From the NCBI RefSeq assembly GCF_015169395.1, contig NZ_CP063458.1:3286001-3350000 (forward strand): 64,000 nucleotides of DNA, in the 5' to 3' direction. This document shows, piece by piece, positions 40,469 to 48,221 of this stretch. The position numbers were made by a program, and so were the translations under genes. Every line of letters starts with the position of its first letter. The first letter of the stretch is position 1. This DNA comes from Humisphaera borealis (GTDB taxonomy: Bacteria > Planctomycetota > Phycisphaerae > Tepidisphaerales > Tepidisphaeraceae). The notes beneath the pieces are model-generated. The model saw only the letters and a list, made by a program, of their open reading frames with translations. It was not told the origin of the DNA and made no database searches.

Positions 40469-41500
40469 TCATCCTTCCCTTCTTGGAGTTGAAAGACTGA
40501 ACGGATCGTGGAAGAACATCCGAGGCTTCAACGGCACTGCCGTCTGAAAGCACTCAATCGTTGTACAGAGCTTTGTTCGTATCCGAACTGACACGTCGTT
40601 GAGGTAGCCGGGATAGTTGAGCGACTCCGGCACAAGTTCCATCGCCCGCGAGTAGAACTCCTGAGCCATCTCAAGTTCGCCATTGTCTTCGAGACAATGC
40701 CCTCGGCTGCCGTAGAACATCGCCACTTCTTCGTGTGGCTTCAACGGACGCAGGTATTGCCCTGTTTGGAGATGAGTTTCCGTGAGTGGGCGAGGCCAGC
40801 CCTCGTAATGCTCGTCCGAATGCGTGGTCATCCCAGTACCGCTCGCGTCCATGTTGATCCGCTCATTCGCTGTCTCCCAACGGACGAAGGCGTGCCCATG
40901 AGCCAGTGCAAGATGCATCGGGTAGCCGAGCCTTCGCCCGACTGCGACGTAGAGAACCGGCATCGAAGCGCAGGTTCCTACTCGCTTGCCCGCCAGCAGC
41001 CCGTGCAAAAACGAATCGCGGGAGTCTTTGAAGCTCCAGTTCCAAACGGCGCGAGGGTTGAATCTCACGCCGATGTCGCGCTGAAGAACCGTCACCAGAA
41101 CGAGCATCCGGAAGTAGGCTTCGGAGTCCTCGTAGGAAGAAGGCTCGTTGTGGAAACGGCGCATCCGCCTGTCAGTTTCCCAGGCAACCCACCGACTCCA
41201 TTCACCCAGCCGAGCGAGGCATTCGTCGATGTCCAAATCTTCGGCTCCTGGCAGCCGGCTCGCGCAGACGAGGTTTGTAACCGCGATATCGTGCTGGGCA
41301 AGGGATTCAGGAGGAGATGCCCAAAGGGACTCGAAGTTGATACGGCGTGCAGGTAGCGGCTTTGGCAATGGATAGCCGCGCCAAGGTTTGGCGTGAGTCG
41401 ATGGCGGTTGATATCGCCTTACAACGCTCAAATGCCCCTCGGTTCGGGGTTGGAGATGAGAGCCCGATGAGTCGGAGTAGAAACCTACACCTGTTGCCAT
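40469..41500 (-). CDS. Transglutaminase-like cysteine enzyme with tetratricopeptide-like end
   Basis: A 343-residue protein. A papain-like transglutaminase core is visible: Cys in GKRVGTCASMPVLYVAVGRR, His in LALAHGHAFVRWE and Asp in NMDASGTG give the Cys-His-Asp triad of the bacterial transglutaminase-like (SirB1-type) group. The last 100 residues include a TPR-like unit (GHCLEDNGELEMAQEFYSRAMELVP). No signal peptide is evident. It lies directly before the RHS-tip gene, so it may modify or process RHS cargo, or be unrelated cargo. Bacterial members act as proteases or amide-forming enzymes; substrate unknown. Confidence 0.7.
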   Translation of the reverse strand: MATGVGFYSDSSGSHLQPRTEGHLSVVRRYQPPSTHAKPWRGYPLPKPLPARRINFESLWASPPESLAQHDIAVTNLVCASRLPGAEDLDIDECLARLGEWSRWVAWETDRRMRRFHNEPSSYEDSEAYFRMLVLVTVLQRDIGVRFNPRAVWNWSFKDSRDSFLHGLLAGKRVGTCASMPVLYVAVGRRLGYPMHLALAHGHAFVRWETANERINMDASGTGMTTHSDEHYEGWPRPLTETHLQTGQYLRPLKPHEEVAMFYGSRGHCLEDNGELEMAQEFYSRAMELVPESLNYPGYLNDVSVRIRTKLCTTIECFQTAVPLKPRMFFHDPFSLSTPRREG

Positions 41501-41595
41501 GTTGATGTCAAGGGAAACTCGTCGGCGTGAGGCGTCTCACATCACTTTCGGTGGCTCGGCTCAAGTCAGGAAGCCGTTCCTCTCGACTGTCAGGA

Positions 41596-41838
41596 ATGGA
41601 AACGAAAACCTGCGACGTCTGCCAGCAAGGGCAACCGATCAGCAACTTCTACTCGAATCGCTCGAAACGCCCCGGAGTCGAGAGCAGGTTCTATCGCCTC
41701 AATCGGGTCTTCGGCTCGACGGAAGCCGACTTCGAGAGACGCCTTAACGAGCAAGTCGGGCTGTACATGCCCGTAACCCACATCGCCGTCCCGTGCCGAG
41801 CGACGCAAAAACAACTGCCTACCTCTCAATCGGCCTGA
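41596..41838 (+). CDS. Doubtful short protein with a Cys-x-x-Cys start
   Basis: An 80-residue frame beginning METKTCDVCQQGQPISNFYSN, which resembles the first half of a zinc ribbon found in HNH or endonuclease VII-like proteins (CxxC...P-x-S-x-F-Y). The second Cys pair is missing and the rest looks random, so it may be a truncated gene. The ribosome binding site is poor (AGGA directly before the ATG). Confidence 0.3.
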   Translation: METKTCDVCQQGQPISNFYSNRSKRPGVESRFYRLNRVFGSTEADFERRLNEQVGLYMPVTHIAVPCRATQKQLPTSQSA

Positions 41839-41872
41839 GCTTACCTCCGCGTGCTCGGTTTTCACGGTCCTA

Positions 41873-41888
41873 CCCCGGCGTACCGGGG
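41873..41888. promoter_or_regulatory. Palindrome CCCCGG-CGTA-CCGGGG in the ardC leader
   Basis: A perfect 6-bp stem with a CGTA loop, 141 nt before the ardC start codon. A very similar palindrome (CCGCGG-AGTA-CCGCGG) lies at 43124-43139 before the next gene. The shared form CCSSGG-NGTA-CCSSGG suggests a common operator or RNA hairpin. Confidence 0.45.
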
Positions 41889-42029
41889 CCCCTTCTCCGA
41901 CGGTTCCACCATGAAAACCTGCGCGCGCTCCAGTCTTTCGCGCCTCCGACGAGGCAAGGCCCCCGATGTGGGAGCCACCGTGTGGATGTTCCGCACGGCC
42001 CGGGCCTCGAAGACACAAAGGAGCGCGAT

Positions 42030-42905
42030 ATGTCATTCGATATCTATGCAACGATCACTCAGCAGGTCACGGACATGCTGGAGAAGGGCGTCGCCCCGTG
42101 GCGCAGCCCGATCCTGGGACGGACTTCCGCCGGGCACCCGAAGAATCTGGACAGCGGCAAGCCCTACCGGGGCGTGAACGTCTTCCTGCTGGCCTTCACC
42201 GCCTATGCCAAAGGGTATGAATCCAGCTACTGGGTGACCTTCAACCAGGCGAAGGATCGCGGAGGGTCGGTGAAGAAGGGCGAGAAGGCGTCGATGGTGG
42301 TGTTCTGGAAGCAGTACGAGACCGAGGACAAGCAGACGGGCAAGGAGACGAAGATCCCCGTGCTGCGCTACTACAACGTCTTCAACGCCGCTCAGTGCGA
42401 AGGACTGGAGGTGCCCGACGCACCGAAGTTCGAGCCGATCGACTTCAAGCCGGTCGAAGTGGCCGAGGCGATCGCCAAGGGATACCAGGGGGCGCCGGCG
42501 CTGGAGCACGGCGGGAGCAAGGCCTTCTATCGTCCCAGCGATGACAAGGTGCGGATGCCCGAGCCGACGCGCTTTGCAAGCGGCGAGGAGTACTACTCGA
42601 CGCTCTTTCACGAGTACGCGCACAGCACCGGACACTCCAGCCGGCTCGATCGCAAGCTCGACACCGATCCGAAACCGTTCGGGTCGGCGGATTACGGCAA
42701 GGAGGAGCTGGTCGCCGAGATGGCCGCCGCGTTCCTGTGCGGGCACGCCGGGATCAACCCGGCGGTGATCGAGAACCAGACCGCCTACCTGCAGGGATGG
42801 CTCAAGACCCTCAAGTCAGACAAGAAGCTCATCATCAGCGCCGCCGGTCAGGCGCAGAAGGCGGCGGATTGGATCAGAAACGAGCGTGAGCCGTTTGCGC
42901 CGTGA
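42030..42905 (+). CDS. ardC: ArdC-type antirestriction protein with zincin domain
   Basis: A 291-residue protein from the ATG at 42030, with GGAG six nucleotides upstream. The N-terminal ArdC/DUF1738 domain has ATITQQVTDMLEKGVAPWRSP, GKPYRGVNVFLLAF, YWVTFNQAKDRGGSVKKGEKAS and VLRYYNVFNAAQCEGL. The C-terminal zincin-like peptidase domain has FHEYAHSTGH (HExxH with third ligand region) and AEMAAAFLCGHAGI. ArdC of plasmid pSa binds single-stranded DNA and protects entering DNA from restriction; both domains are intact here. Fits a role just after transfer. Confidence 0.93.
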   Translation: MSFDIYATITQQVTDMLEKGVAPWRSPILGRTSAGHPKNLDSGKPYRGVNVFLLAFTAYAKGYESSYWVTFNQAKDRGGSVKKGEKASMVVFWKQYETEDKQTGKETKIPVLRYYNVFNAAQCEGLEVPDAPKFEPIDFKPVEVAEAIAKGYQGAPALEHGGSKAFYRPSDDKVRMPEPTRFASGEEYYSTLFHEYAHSTGHSSRLDRKLDTDPKPFGSADYGKEELVAEMAAAFLCGHAGINPAVIENQTAYLQGWLKTLKSDKKLIISAAGQAQKAADWIRNEREPFAP

Positions 42906-43339
42906 GCGAGGCGATGGGGGATCGCTTTGGAAGGAGCGAGGTCACTTCTGCCTGGGGGGACGCTGTCACACAGCGAGCGGCATGGCCCCTGCCCTGCCCG
43001 AATCATCACAAGACAAAGCACGAGACGCTCTGCCGCGCCGAAGAAGGACGGCCTTACGGCCGGCGGGACGTGAAGTGCGGGAACGGCTCCGGCGCGTCAA
43101 GGGCTTCGCGAGAATCCCGGTCTCCGCGGAGTACCGCGGACCCTCCGGGATTCTCGTGCCTTCGGTCCAGCTTCGCTTCCCCTTCGGCACCCTTGACCCG
43201 CCTCCGGGCCGCCCCCGCCGTGGCCCTGGCCACGAAGGCAGTGCCGCTGGCCCTGCCTTCAAGCAGGCCGACTCGGATTCTTCCTTCGGCAGAGTGCCGG
43301 GGAGCCGAGAGCCAAGCCACACCCCTTCCCGGAGGCCTT
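42906..43339. other. 434-nt structured leader between ardC and the ParB-like gene
   Basis: The reading frame stays open here only because of high GC; no domain can be read and the next gene has its own strong ribosome binding site at 43331. The stretch contains a nested set of inverted repeats (43091-43202) and is a candidate untranslated or structured RNA region. Confidence 0.6.
43091..43202 (+). promoter_or_regulatory. Nested three-level inverted repeat (candidate structured RNA)
   Basis: Outer arms GGCGCGTCAAGGG (43091-43103) and CCCTTGACCCGCC (43190-43202) pair at 12 of 13 positions. Middle arms CGAGAATCCCGG (43109-43120) and CCGGGATTCTCG (43145-43156) pair perfectly. The inner pair CCGCGG (43124-43129) and CCGCGG (43134-43139) closes an AGTA loop. 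The right half between middle and outer arms carries Pro/Ser-codon-like CTTCGGTCC...CTTCGGCACC words that could form a side hairpin. Could be an RNA regulator, an attenuator or a DNA cruciform. Confidence 0.55.
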
Positions 43340-44974
43340 ATGTCCCGCCCGTCCGAATCCCGTATCAAGGACATCGCGCTCGTCGAGATCGACCGTTCCC
43401 GCAACCACCGCATCCCCACGCCCGGCGACGCCGAGCGGATCGAATCGCTCAAGGCGAGCATCGAGGCGTGCGGACAACTCCAGCCCGTCCGCGTCTATGA
43501 ACGCGGCGAGGATCAGAAGAACGGCAGGAAGGATGCCCCGTATATCCTTGGCTTCGGCTCCCGCCGGTTGGCGGCGGTGGAGTTGCTGGGATACGAGACG
43601 ATCCGGGCGGTGGTCTTCCCGCCCGCGTCCGACGCCGAAATCGCCCAGGCCCGGGCCGTCGAGAACCTGCACCGCCAGGACATCACCCCGCTGGAGGAAG
43701 TGCTGGCGGTGTCGGACATGCTGGAGGCGATCAAGGCCGATGTCGCCTTCACCGGCGATCCTTATGAAGAAGTCGCGAGCCGCCTCGCCCGCTCGGTGAC
43801 ATGGGTGCGGGATCGGGATTACCTGCACCGGCTGACCAAGGCGGTGCGGAAGTTCGCGTTGCAGAGCGGACTGCCCGCCGGTCATCTTCGCGAGCTGGCG
43901 AAGGTGGGTGACGCTGGCGATCAACTACGGCTGGCGTGCGAGTGTGCCGGGGCACCGGCGTGGTGCTTCGCGGCCCAGGAAGAAGGGAAGGATTTGGCAT
44001 CCCACAATCAGGATGTCATCGACGGCTACTTCGCCGAACTCGCCGACGGGAAGGCCAACCGCTGGCCGCTCTCGAAGCTCAAGCTGGAAGTCGCCAAGGT
44101 GCAGCACTCGCTCAAGGTGATCCCTTGGGAGTTCGATCGGACGGTGCAGCATCACGGCGTAAAGCTCCGCAAGTGTGCCGGGTGCCCGCACAATTCCGAG
44201 ACCGATCGCACGCTCTTCGGCATCGACGAGGACGCCGCCAACCCGCGAGGCTACTGCCTCAACGCTTCCTGTTACACCGCCAAGCAGGAGGCGACGCAAT
44301 CGGCGAAGGAAGAGGTGTACAAGAAGATCAGCGGGCGGGAGGTGCAAACGCCGGAGGCGATCCGCAAGGCCGCACCGCCGTGGATCAAGGAGTCGTCGGT
44401 GGTCGGGTATGTCAAGCGGCAGTTGGAGAAGCAGCAGGAGGGCCAATCGCCGACCGAGTCGCGGTCGTCTCGTTCGGAACGTTCGGCGGTCCGCTCTCTC
44501 TCGCCGCACGAGCTCGCGTTGGAGGCGTTCCGCGAAGAGCTCGAGTCGTGGCAGGGCAAGTCGCTGGCGAAGGTGCTGCGGAAGGTCAACGCCGACCCGG
44601 CGTGCAAGGTCGGCTGGTGCGTGCTGCTGGCGGTCGATGGATTCCTGGAGCATCCCCGCATCGAGATTCCCTATACCAGTATCTACAGCAGCCCGAGCAC
44701 ACGGGAGCCGGTCATTCCCGACATCGACCCGGCGATGGAGAACGTCATCGCCAGGGCGTTCGCCGGCACGAAGTCGGCATGGATGGAACTGCTGGCCGAT
44801 GAGAAGCCGACGCTCCCAGAGAACCGACGCGGCTACGGCGTGCCGCACCCGCAGGTGTTGGCATGGCTGGCGGCGGCGGTGGGCGTGAAGTTGCCGCCGA
44901 CGCCGCAGTGGACGCCGGCAGCAATTCCGGAGTCCCTGCCGTCCAACGAGCCAGTGGCCGACGTCGCGGCCTGA
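43340..44974 (+). CDS. Large ParB/RepB-type nuclease-domain protein with Cys cluster
   Basis: A 544-residue protein from the ATG at 43340 (GGAGG five nucleotides upstream). The ParB-like domain has IVEIDRSRNHRIPTPGD-like start, QLQPVRVYERG, YILGFGSRRLAAVELLG and AVENLHRQDITPLEEVLA; a KorB-like helix region follows. At about 275-315 a cysteine cluster appears: KLRKCAGCPHNSETD and GYCLNASCYTAKQE, probably one zinc. The C-terminal 200 residues are helical. ParB proteins with such a cluster are common in integrative elements and differ from the chromosomal type; they may regulate genes or fix DNA rather than partition. Different from the 271-residue ParB at 25.2 kb. Confidence 0.85.
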   Translation: MSRPSESRIKDIALVEIDRSRNHRIPTPGDAERIESLKASIEACGQLQPVRVYERGEDQKNGRKDAPYILGFGSRRLAAVELLGYETIRAVVFPPASDAEIAQARAVENLHRQDITPLEEVLAVSDMLEAIKADVAFTGDPYEEVASRLARSVTWVRDRDYLHRLTKAVRKFALQSGLPAGHLRELAKVGDAGDQLRLACECAGAPAWCFAAQEEGKDLASHNQDVIDGYFAELADGKANRWPLSKLKLEVAKVQHSLKVIPWEFDRTVQHHGVKLRKCAGCPHNSETDRTLFGIDEDAANPRGYCLNASCYTAKQEATQSAKEEVYKKISGREVQTPEAIRKAAPPWIKESSVVGYVKRQLEKQQEGQSPTESRSSRSERSAVRSLSPHELALEAFREELESWQGKSLAKVLRKVNADPACKVGWCVLLAVDGFLEHPRIEIPYTSIYSSPSTREPVIPDIDPAMENVIARAFAGTKSAWMELLADEKPTLPENRRGYGVPHPQVLAWLAAAVGVKLPPTPQWTPAAIPESLPSNEPVADVAA

Positions 44975-45298
44975 ATCCCGGCGTCACATCGCAATCATCG
45001 CAATCCAAGGGCCGGTCGCCGCAGGTGATCGGCCCGCATTGTTGTCTGGTCGGTTGGTTGTCATCGACCTCTCGTTCCAGGTGTTGCCGAGCGCCGCCAC
45101 GGCCTTCTTGATGGGCACTCTCAAGCCCCCGTCGGGCGGGTCAACCTGCCAAGGCCGCTTTCCTGCCGGCGAGCCGGCGGAAGCCTTCGGCCTTTCGGTG
45201 GACCCGTTCACGGATCGTCCCGACTCGGGGGGCTTGGCGGGTCGTGCCATCAGGCCGCGGTGGTCGCGGGCTGTAAACACCAACGAAAGGAATCGATC
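44975..45298. other. Gene-free 324-nt leader with hairpins
   Basis: No credible gene. A hairpin GGGCCGGTC (45009-45017) with GATCGGCCC (45027-45035) lies 35 nt after the ParB-type stop and may be a terminator without a T run. A second small palindrome GCCGGCGAGCCGGC lies near 45163. Structured leaders precede three consecutive genes of this region. Confidence 0.5.
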
Positions 45299-45520
45299 AT
45301 GACCAACAACTCCCAGGACAACACAGCCGCAGCGGCCTCCAAGACGCCCAGCCACATCGCCTATCAGGTTCGAGACGGCAAGGACAAGGGATTCTTCACG
45401 CGAATCGGTGCGGTCTGGCCCCACGCCGACGGCAATGGATTCAATGTGCTGCTCGATTGCGTCCCACTCGACGGCCGCATCACCCTTCGCATCGCCTCCG
45501 ACAAGAAGGACGCTCAATAA
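45299..45520 (+). CDS. Small conserved mobile-element protein
   Basis: A 73-residue protein from the ATG at 45299 (AGGA seven nucleotides upstream). A polar N-terminus is followed by IAYQVRDGKDKGFFTRIGAVWPHADGNGFNV and LLDCVPLDGRITLRIA. The pattern (R-x-G-x-x-W-P-H-x-D-G-x-G-F, then L-D-x-x-P-x-D-G) is found in small proteins of many plasmids and integrative elements. Function not known; a single-strand DNA or envelope-independent role cannot be judged. Confidence 0.75.
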   Translation: MTNNSQDNTAAAASKTPSHIAYQVRDGKDKGFFTRIGAVWPHADGNGFNVLLDCVPLDGRITLRIASDKKDAQ

Positions 45521-45582
45521 ACCCGGCGGGCGGGCTTCGCCCCGCGAAGCTCGCCCGACCCTCAACGAGAAAGGACTCTCCC

Positions 45583-46359
45583 ATGACCCAACGCTCCATC
45601 ATCAACCCGTTCTTCGCCGCCCGCACGTCGCGGAAGGCAACGTCTCCAGCGCCGCTGAGAATGCCGGCCCTGCTCAAGCCCGAGCAGCCGATCTATGTCA
45701 AGCTGCCCCGGGCACCGATCAACGCCAGTCCGGTCCCTCACTTGACGAGCCTCTACTCCAGCCCCGTCGCCGGTAACTACGGCAGCCGTGCCTACCCTGG
45801 CAACTGCGGCGGGAACCTCATCAAGGACCTGATCCGCTTCTACGACCCCAAGAGTGTCTTTGACCCGATGACCGGCAGCGGAACCTGTCGAGACGTCTGC
45901 CGCGAGATCGGAGTCTACTGCTGGTCGAGCGACCTACACGAAGGTGCCGACGCCTGTGACGCGAGCGCGTTTCCGCGGGATTGCTTCGAGTTCGCCTGGA
46001 TTCATCCGCCGTACTGGCGGCAGAAGCTCTACACGATGGATTCGAGGTGCCTGTCGCGTACGCCGACGCTGGAGGCGTTCCTTGACCGATACCGGCTGTT
46101 GATCGCCAACTGTGCCGGTGCTCTGAAGCCCGGCGGAAGGCTCGCCATTCTCATGGGCGACTATGTCGACCGCGATGCCGGCTTCGTTTCGCTCACCCAT
46201 CACACGAAAGTGCTGGCCTTTGAGCTGGGACTGCGGCAGTGTGCCACCGACATCATCCGTTTCAGTCACGGGGCGTCGAGCGGGCGCAAAGTCTATCGCT
46301 CCAGCTTCATCCCGGGCCTGCACGATGTGTGCATGATCTTCGAGAAAGGAGCGAAGTGA
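45583..46359 (+). CDS. Orphan DNA (N4/N6) methyltransferase-like protein
   Basis: A 258-residue protein from the ATG at 45583 (AAGGA upstream). The SAM-binding motif I is SVFDPMTGSGTCRDV (usual form DPxxGSGT), with an acidic residue ending the next strand (CWSSDLHEG). The catalytic motif IV is WIHPPYW, an SPPYW-like rather than DPPY form, which favours N4-cytosine or a variant amino-methyltransferase. LKPGGRLAILMGDY follows. No restriction enzyme is nearby, so it likely protects the element or regulates it. A modification target other than DNA is possible because motif IV is atypical. Confidence 0.8.
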   Translation: MTQRSIINPFFAARTSRKATSPAPLRMPALLKPEQPIYVKLPRAPINASPVPHLTSLYSSPVAGNYGSRAYPGNCGGNLIKDLIRFYDPKSVFDPMTGSGTCRDVCREIGVYCWSSDLHEGADACDASAFPRDCFEFAWIHPPYWRQKLYTMDSRCLSRTPTLEAFLDRYRLLIANCAGALKPGGRLAILMGDYVDRDAGFVSLTHHTKVLAFELGLRQCATDIIRFSHGASSGRKVYRSSFIPGLHDVCMIFEKGAK

Positions 46360-46361
46360 GC

Positions 46362-46544
46362 ATGAACATCCTCGACGACCTGTTCCACGGCTGTGCTCTT
46401 GAGGCGTGGCTCGAAATCGCCGAGGCGACGGGCCAGTGGCCGCCGGACTCCGAATCGGTCCGGCGGCGGGCCTACGAACTGTACGAAGCAGCCTTGCGGG
46501 AGCGCCACGAAGAGAATCCGGTGGACAAGCATGTCGAACCGTGA
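46362..46544 (+). CDS. Small hypothetical protein
   Basis: A 60-residue protein from the ATG at 46362, which directly follows the methyltransferase stop; AAAGGAG lies upstream inside that gene. MNILDDLFHGCALEAWLEIAEATGQWPPDSE and a helical tail (RRRAYELYEAALRE). Small proteins of this pattern accompany methyltransferases in element cargo. Function unknown. Confidence 0.7.
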   Translation: MNILDDLFHGCALEAWLEIAEATGQWPPDSESVRRRAYELYEAALRERHEENPVDKHVEP

Positions 46545-46589
46545 CATTGGTTCATGCAGATGAACCACACGATCCGGGGAGGATGACAC

Positions 46590-46802
46590 ATGCCACATTC
46601 ACAGCTGATTGACATCGCAGCGCTCACGCCGGTCGAGCGTATGGCGCTGGCCGACATGCTTTATGACAGCGCGATGCAGGAGATTGGAAAGCTACCGCCG
46701 GAAGAGATGGCCGAGATGGACCGCCGCATCAGCCGGCTGGTAAGTGGAGAGGACGCGTCGTACCCGTGGAGTGATGTACACGCTCGGCACGCCGGGGCCT
46801 GA
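46590..46802 (+). CDS. Addiction-module component (TIGR02574-type antitoxin)
   Basis: A 70-residue protein from the ATG at 46590, GGGGAGG upstream. IAALTPVERMALADMLYDSAM matches the helical addiction-module family, which usually precedes a RelE/ParE-like toxin. The next 60 nt do not open such a toxin frame; instead a leftward gene follows. So the toxin seems lost or elsewhere. It may act in trans or be a relic. Confidence 0.75.
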   Translation: MPHSQLIDIAALTPVERMALADMLYDSAMQEIGKLPPEEMAEMDRRISRLVSGEDASYPWSDVHARHAGA

Positions 46803-46858
46803 TGAATCGGCCCCGCGTGACCGGTTGAGCGGCCGTCACTCACTCACAGTAGCGCCGC

Positions 46859-47107
46859 TCAGTCTCGGTCCAGCACGACGCCGTCCTTCACCCGGCTCAG
46901 GTTCTTTGCGTTCACTCGCGCCGGCAGGTCTGCGCCGCTCCAGTCAATCTCGACCAGCACCAGACCCGCCACGGCGGACAGGCCTGTCACCTTCCCTCGC
47001 GCATGCGGCGCTTCGCCGGTGTACTGTCCGGTGCTCTGCAGGAATCGCCTGGAATAGGCGACCGTGTCGCCTATCTCGATTCCCGTCGCCCGCTTGCTCC
47101 ATTCCAT
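46859..47107 (-). CDS. Small beta-barrel-like hypothetical protein
   Basis: An 82-residue protein from the ATG at 47107. ATGIEIGDTVAYSRRFL, ARGKVTGLSAVAGLVLVEIDWSG and VNAKNLSRVKDG suggest an SH3/KOW-like small barrel of the kind found in plasmid regulatory and nucleic-acid-binding proteins. It is convergent with the addiction-module gene and divergent from parA across a 439-nt gap. No named family. Confidence 0.6.
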   Translation of the reverse strand: MEWSKRATGIEIGDTVAYSRRFLQSTGQYTGEAPHARGKVTGLSAVAGLVLVEIDWSGADLPARVNAKNLSRVKDGVVLDRD

Positions 47108-47546
47108 AGCCCGCCCCTGTTGTTCACAACGCACTCAGTCGTAGCACGATGGTGCCAGGGTGTCACGATCTATCGACCCTCGGCGAGACCGGGAAGACCC
47201 GGGCAAGTTCGCACCATCGCACGGAAGAGCAGATCAGTTTTGTGTCAGACGTCTCCCCTTAGCATCGCTAAGGACGTGTTTCACGGTGAAATGGGCGAGA
47301 GCGTGACTTCCTGAATGCCGTCGCGACTGCGTGCAGGATGTCATGAATGCGGGCGTGCAGGATTGCGGGAACACCGGATTGTGGTCGCGCAGGTTCGAGA
47401 ACCGTGATGCGGTCGAGCCCAACCGCATGTAAGCATCCGGTAGGTCGTCGGCTCACTGTGGCTGTTGTGCCACAGTCCTCGACAGAATGCACGGACGACG
47501 CACAAACCGCTTGCCAGCATGACGGCAGCCGTGCTATCGCTGTCGA
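47108..47546. other. Gene-free region upstream of parA
   Basis: About 440 nt without a gene. It contains an 11-bp direct repeat GCGTGCAGGAT (47329 and 47353, 24 nt apart) and the ACTGTGGC/GCCACAGT palindrome at 47455-47476, 70 nt before parA. Such repeats could be partition sites (parS-like) or operators for the ParA operon. Confidence 0.5.
47455..47476. promoter_or_regulatory. Candidate operator or parS-like palindrome before parA
   Basis: ACTGTGGC (47455-47462) and GCCACAGT (47469-47476): perfect 8-bp arms with a 6-nt spacer, centred about 80 nt before the parA start. Type Ib ParA operons are often autoregulated by their small partner binding such sites. Confidence 0.45.
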
Positions 47547-48212
47547 ATGATTATCGTCGTTGCAAACAGCAAAGGTGGCGTGGGCAAGACCACGATCGCC
47601 GTTCACCTGGCCGCCTGGCTCATCGAGCAGGGCTACCGCGTGACGTTCTGTGACTGCGACGCCCAGGAGTCGAGTTCCCATTGGATTCGGGAAGCGGTGC
47701 CGGCGGCGAAGCTAGTCCGCCTCAGCACCACCAACGACATCCTCAATGAACTGCCGCAGTTGGACAAAGAGACCGACTTCGTCATCGCCGACGGCCCCGG
47801 CAGTGACGCCGAGCGGGCAAGGGCTCTGTTGCTTCGCGGCGACTTGGCGATTGTGCCCTGCAAGGCGAGCATCCTCGAAGTCCGGGCGCTCGCCGCCGCG
47901 ACCGAAGTGCTGCGTCAGGCCCAGAACATCCGCGGCGGAATCCCAAAGGCGGTCATCGTGCTGAGCATGATCGGCAAGAACTTTCGCCTCACCAAAGACA
48001 TGAAAGACGCGGCCGCGGTGTTGAACCTGCCGCTGGCCAATGGTGCTATGATCCTAAGGCAGGTCTATGCCGACGCTCCAGGACAAGCCGCAGTGGTATG
48101 GCAACTCGGAAGCAGGGCGGGGGACGCAGCGGCGGAGGTCGAGAACCTCTTCCGCGAGATCCTCCCGGAAGCAGCCAGAACGCGGCTCGTCCGCACCAAC
48201 AAGAAGCGATAG
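47547..48212 (+). CDS. parA: ParA-family partition ATPase
   Basis: A 221-residue Walker-type ATPase. The deviant Walker A motif VVANSKGGVGKTTIAVHLA is at the very N-terminus; VTFCDCDAQESSSHW and DFVIADGPGSD follow, with LAIVPCKAS later. The lack of an N-terminal helix-turn-helix marks the short type Ib. It is coupled to the 95-residue gene 9 nt downstream. ParA dimers bind DNA nonspecifically and pull partner complexes; here it would stabilise the excised element. Confidence 0.93.
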   Translation: MIIVVANSKGGVGKTTIAVHLAAWLIEQGYRVTFCDCDAQESSSHWIREAVPAAKLVRLSTTNDILNELPQLDKETDFVIADGPGSDAERARALLLRGDLAIVPCKASILEVRALAAATEVLRQAQNIRGGIPKAVIVLSMIGKNFRLTKDMKDAAAVLNLPLANGAMILRQVYADAPGQAAVVWQLGSRAGDAAAEVENLFREILPEAARTRLVRTNKKR

Positions 48213-48221
48213 GAGAACCGC

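Noticed and set aside
42902-43339. N-terminal extension of the ParB-type protein in an open frame
   Set aside because: Low-complexity translation; a GGAGG directly before the ATG at 43340 and the start of the ParB domain there fix the start.
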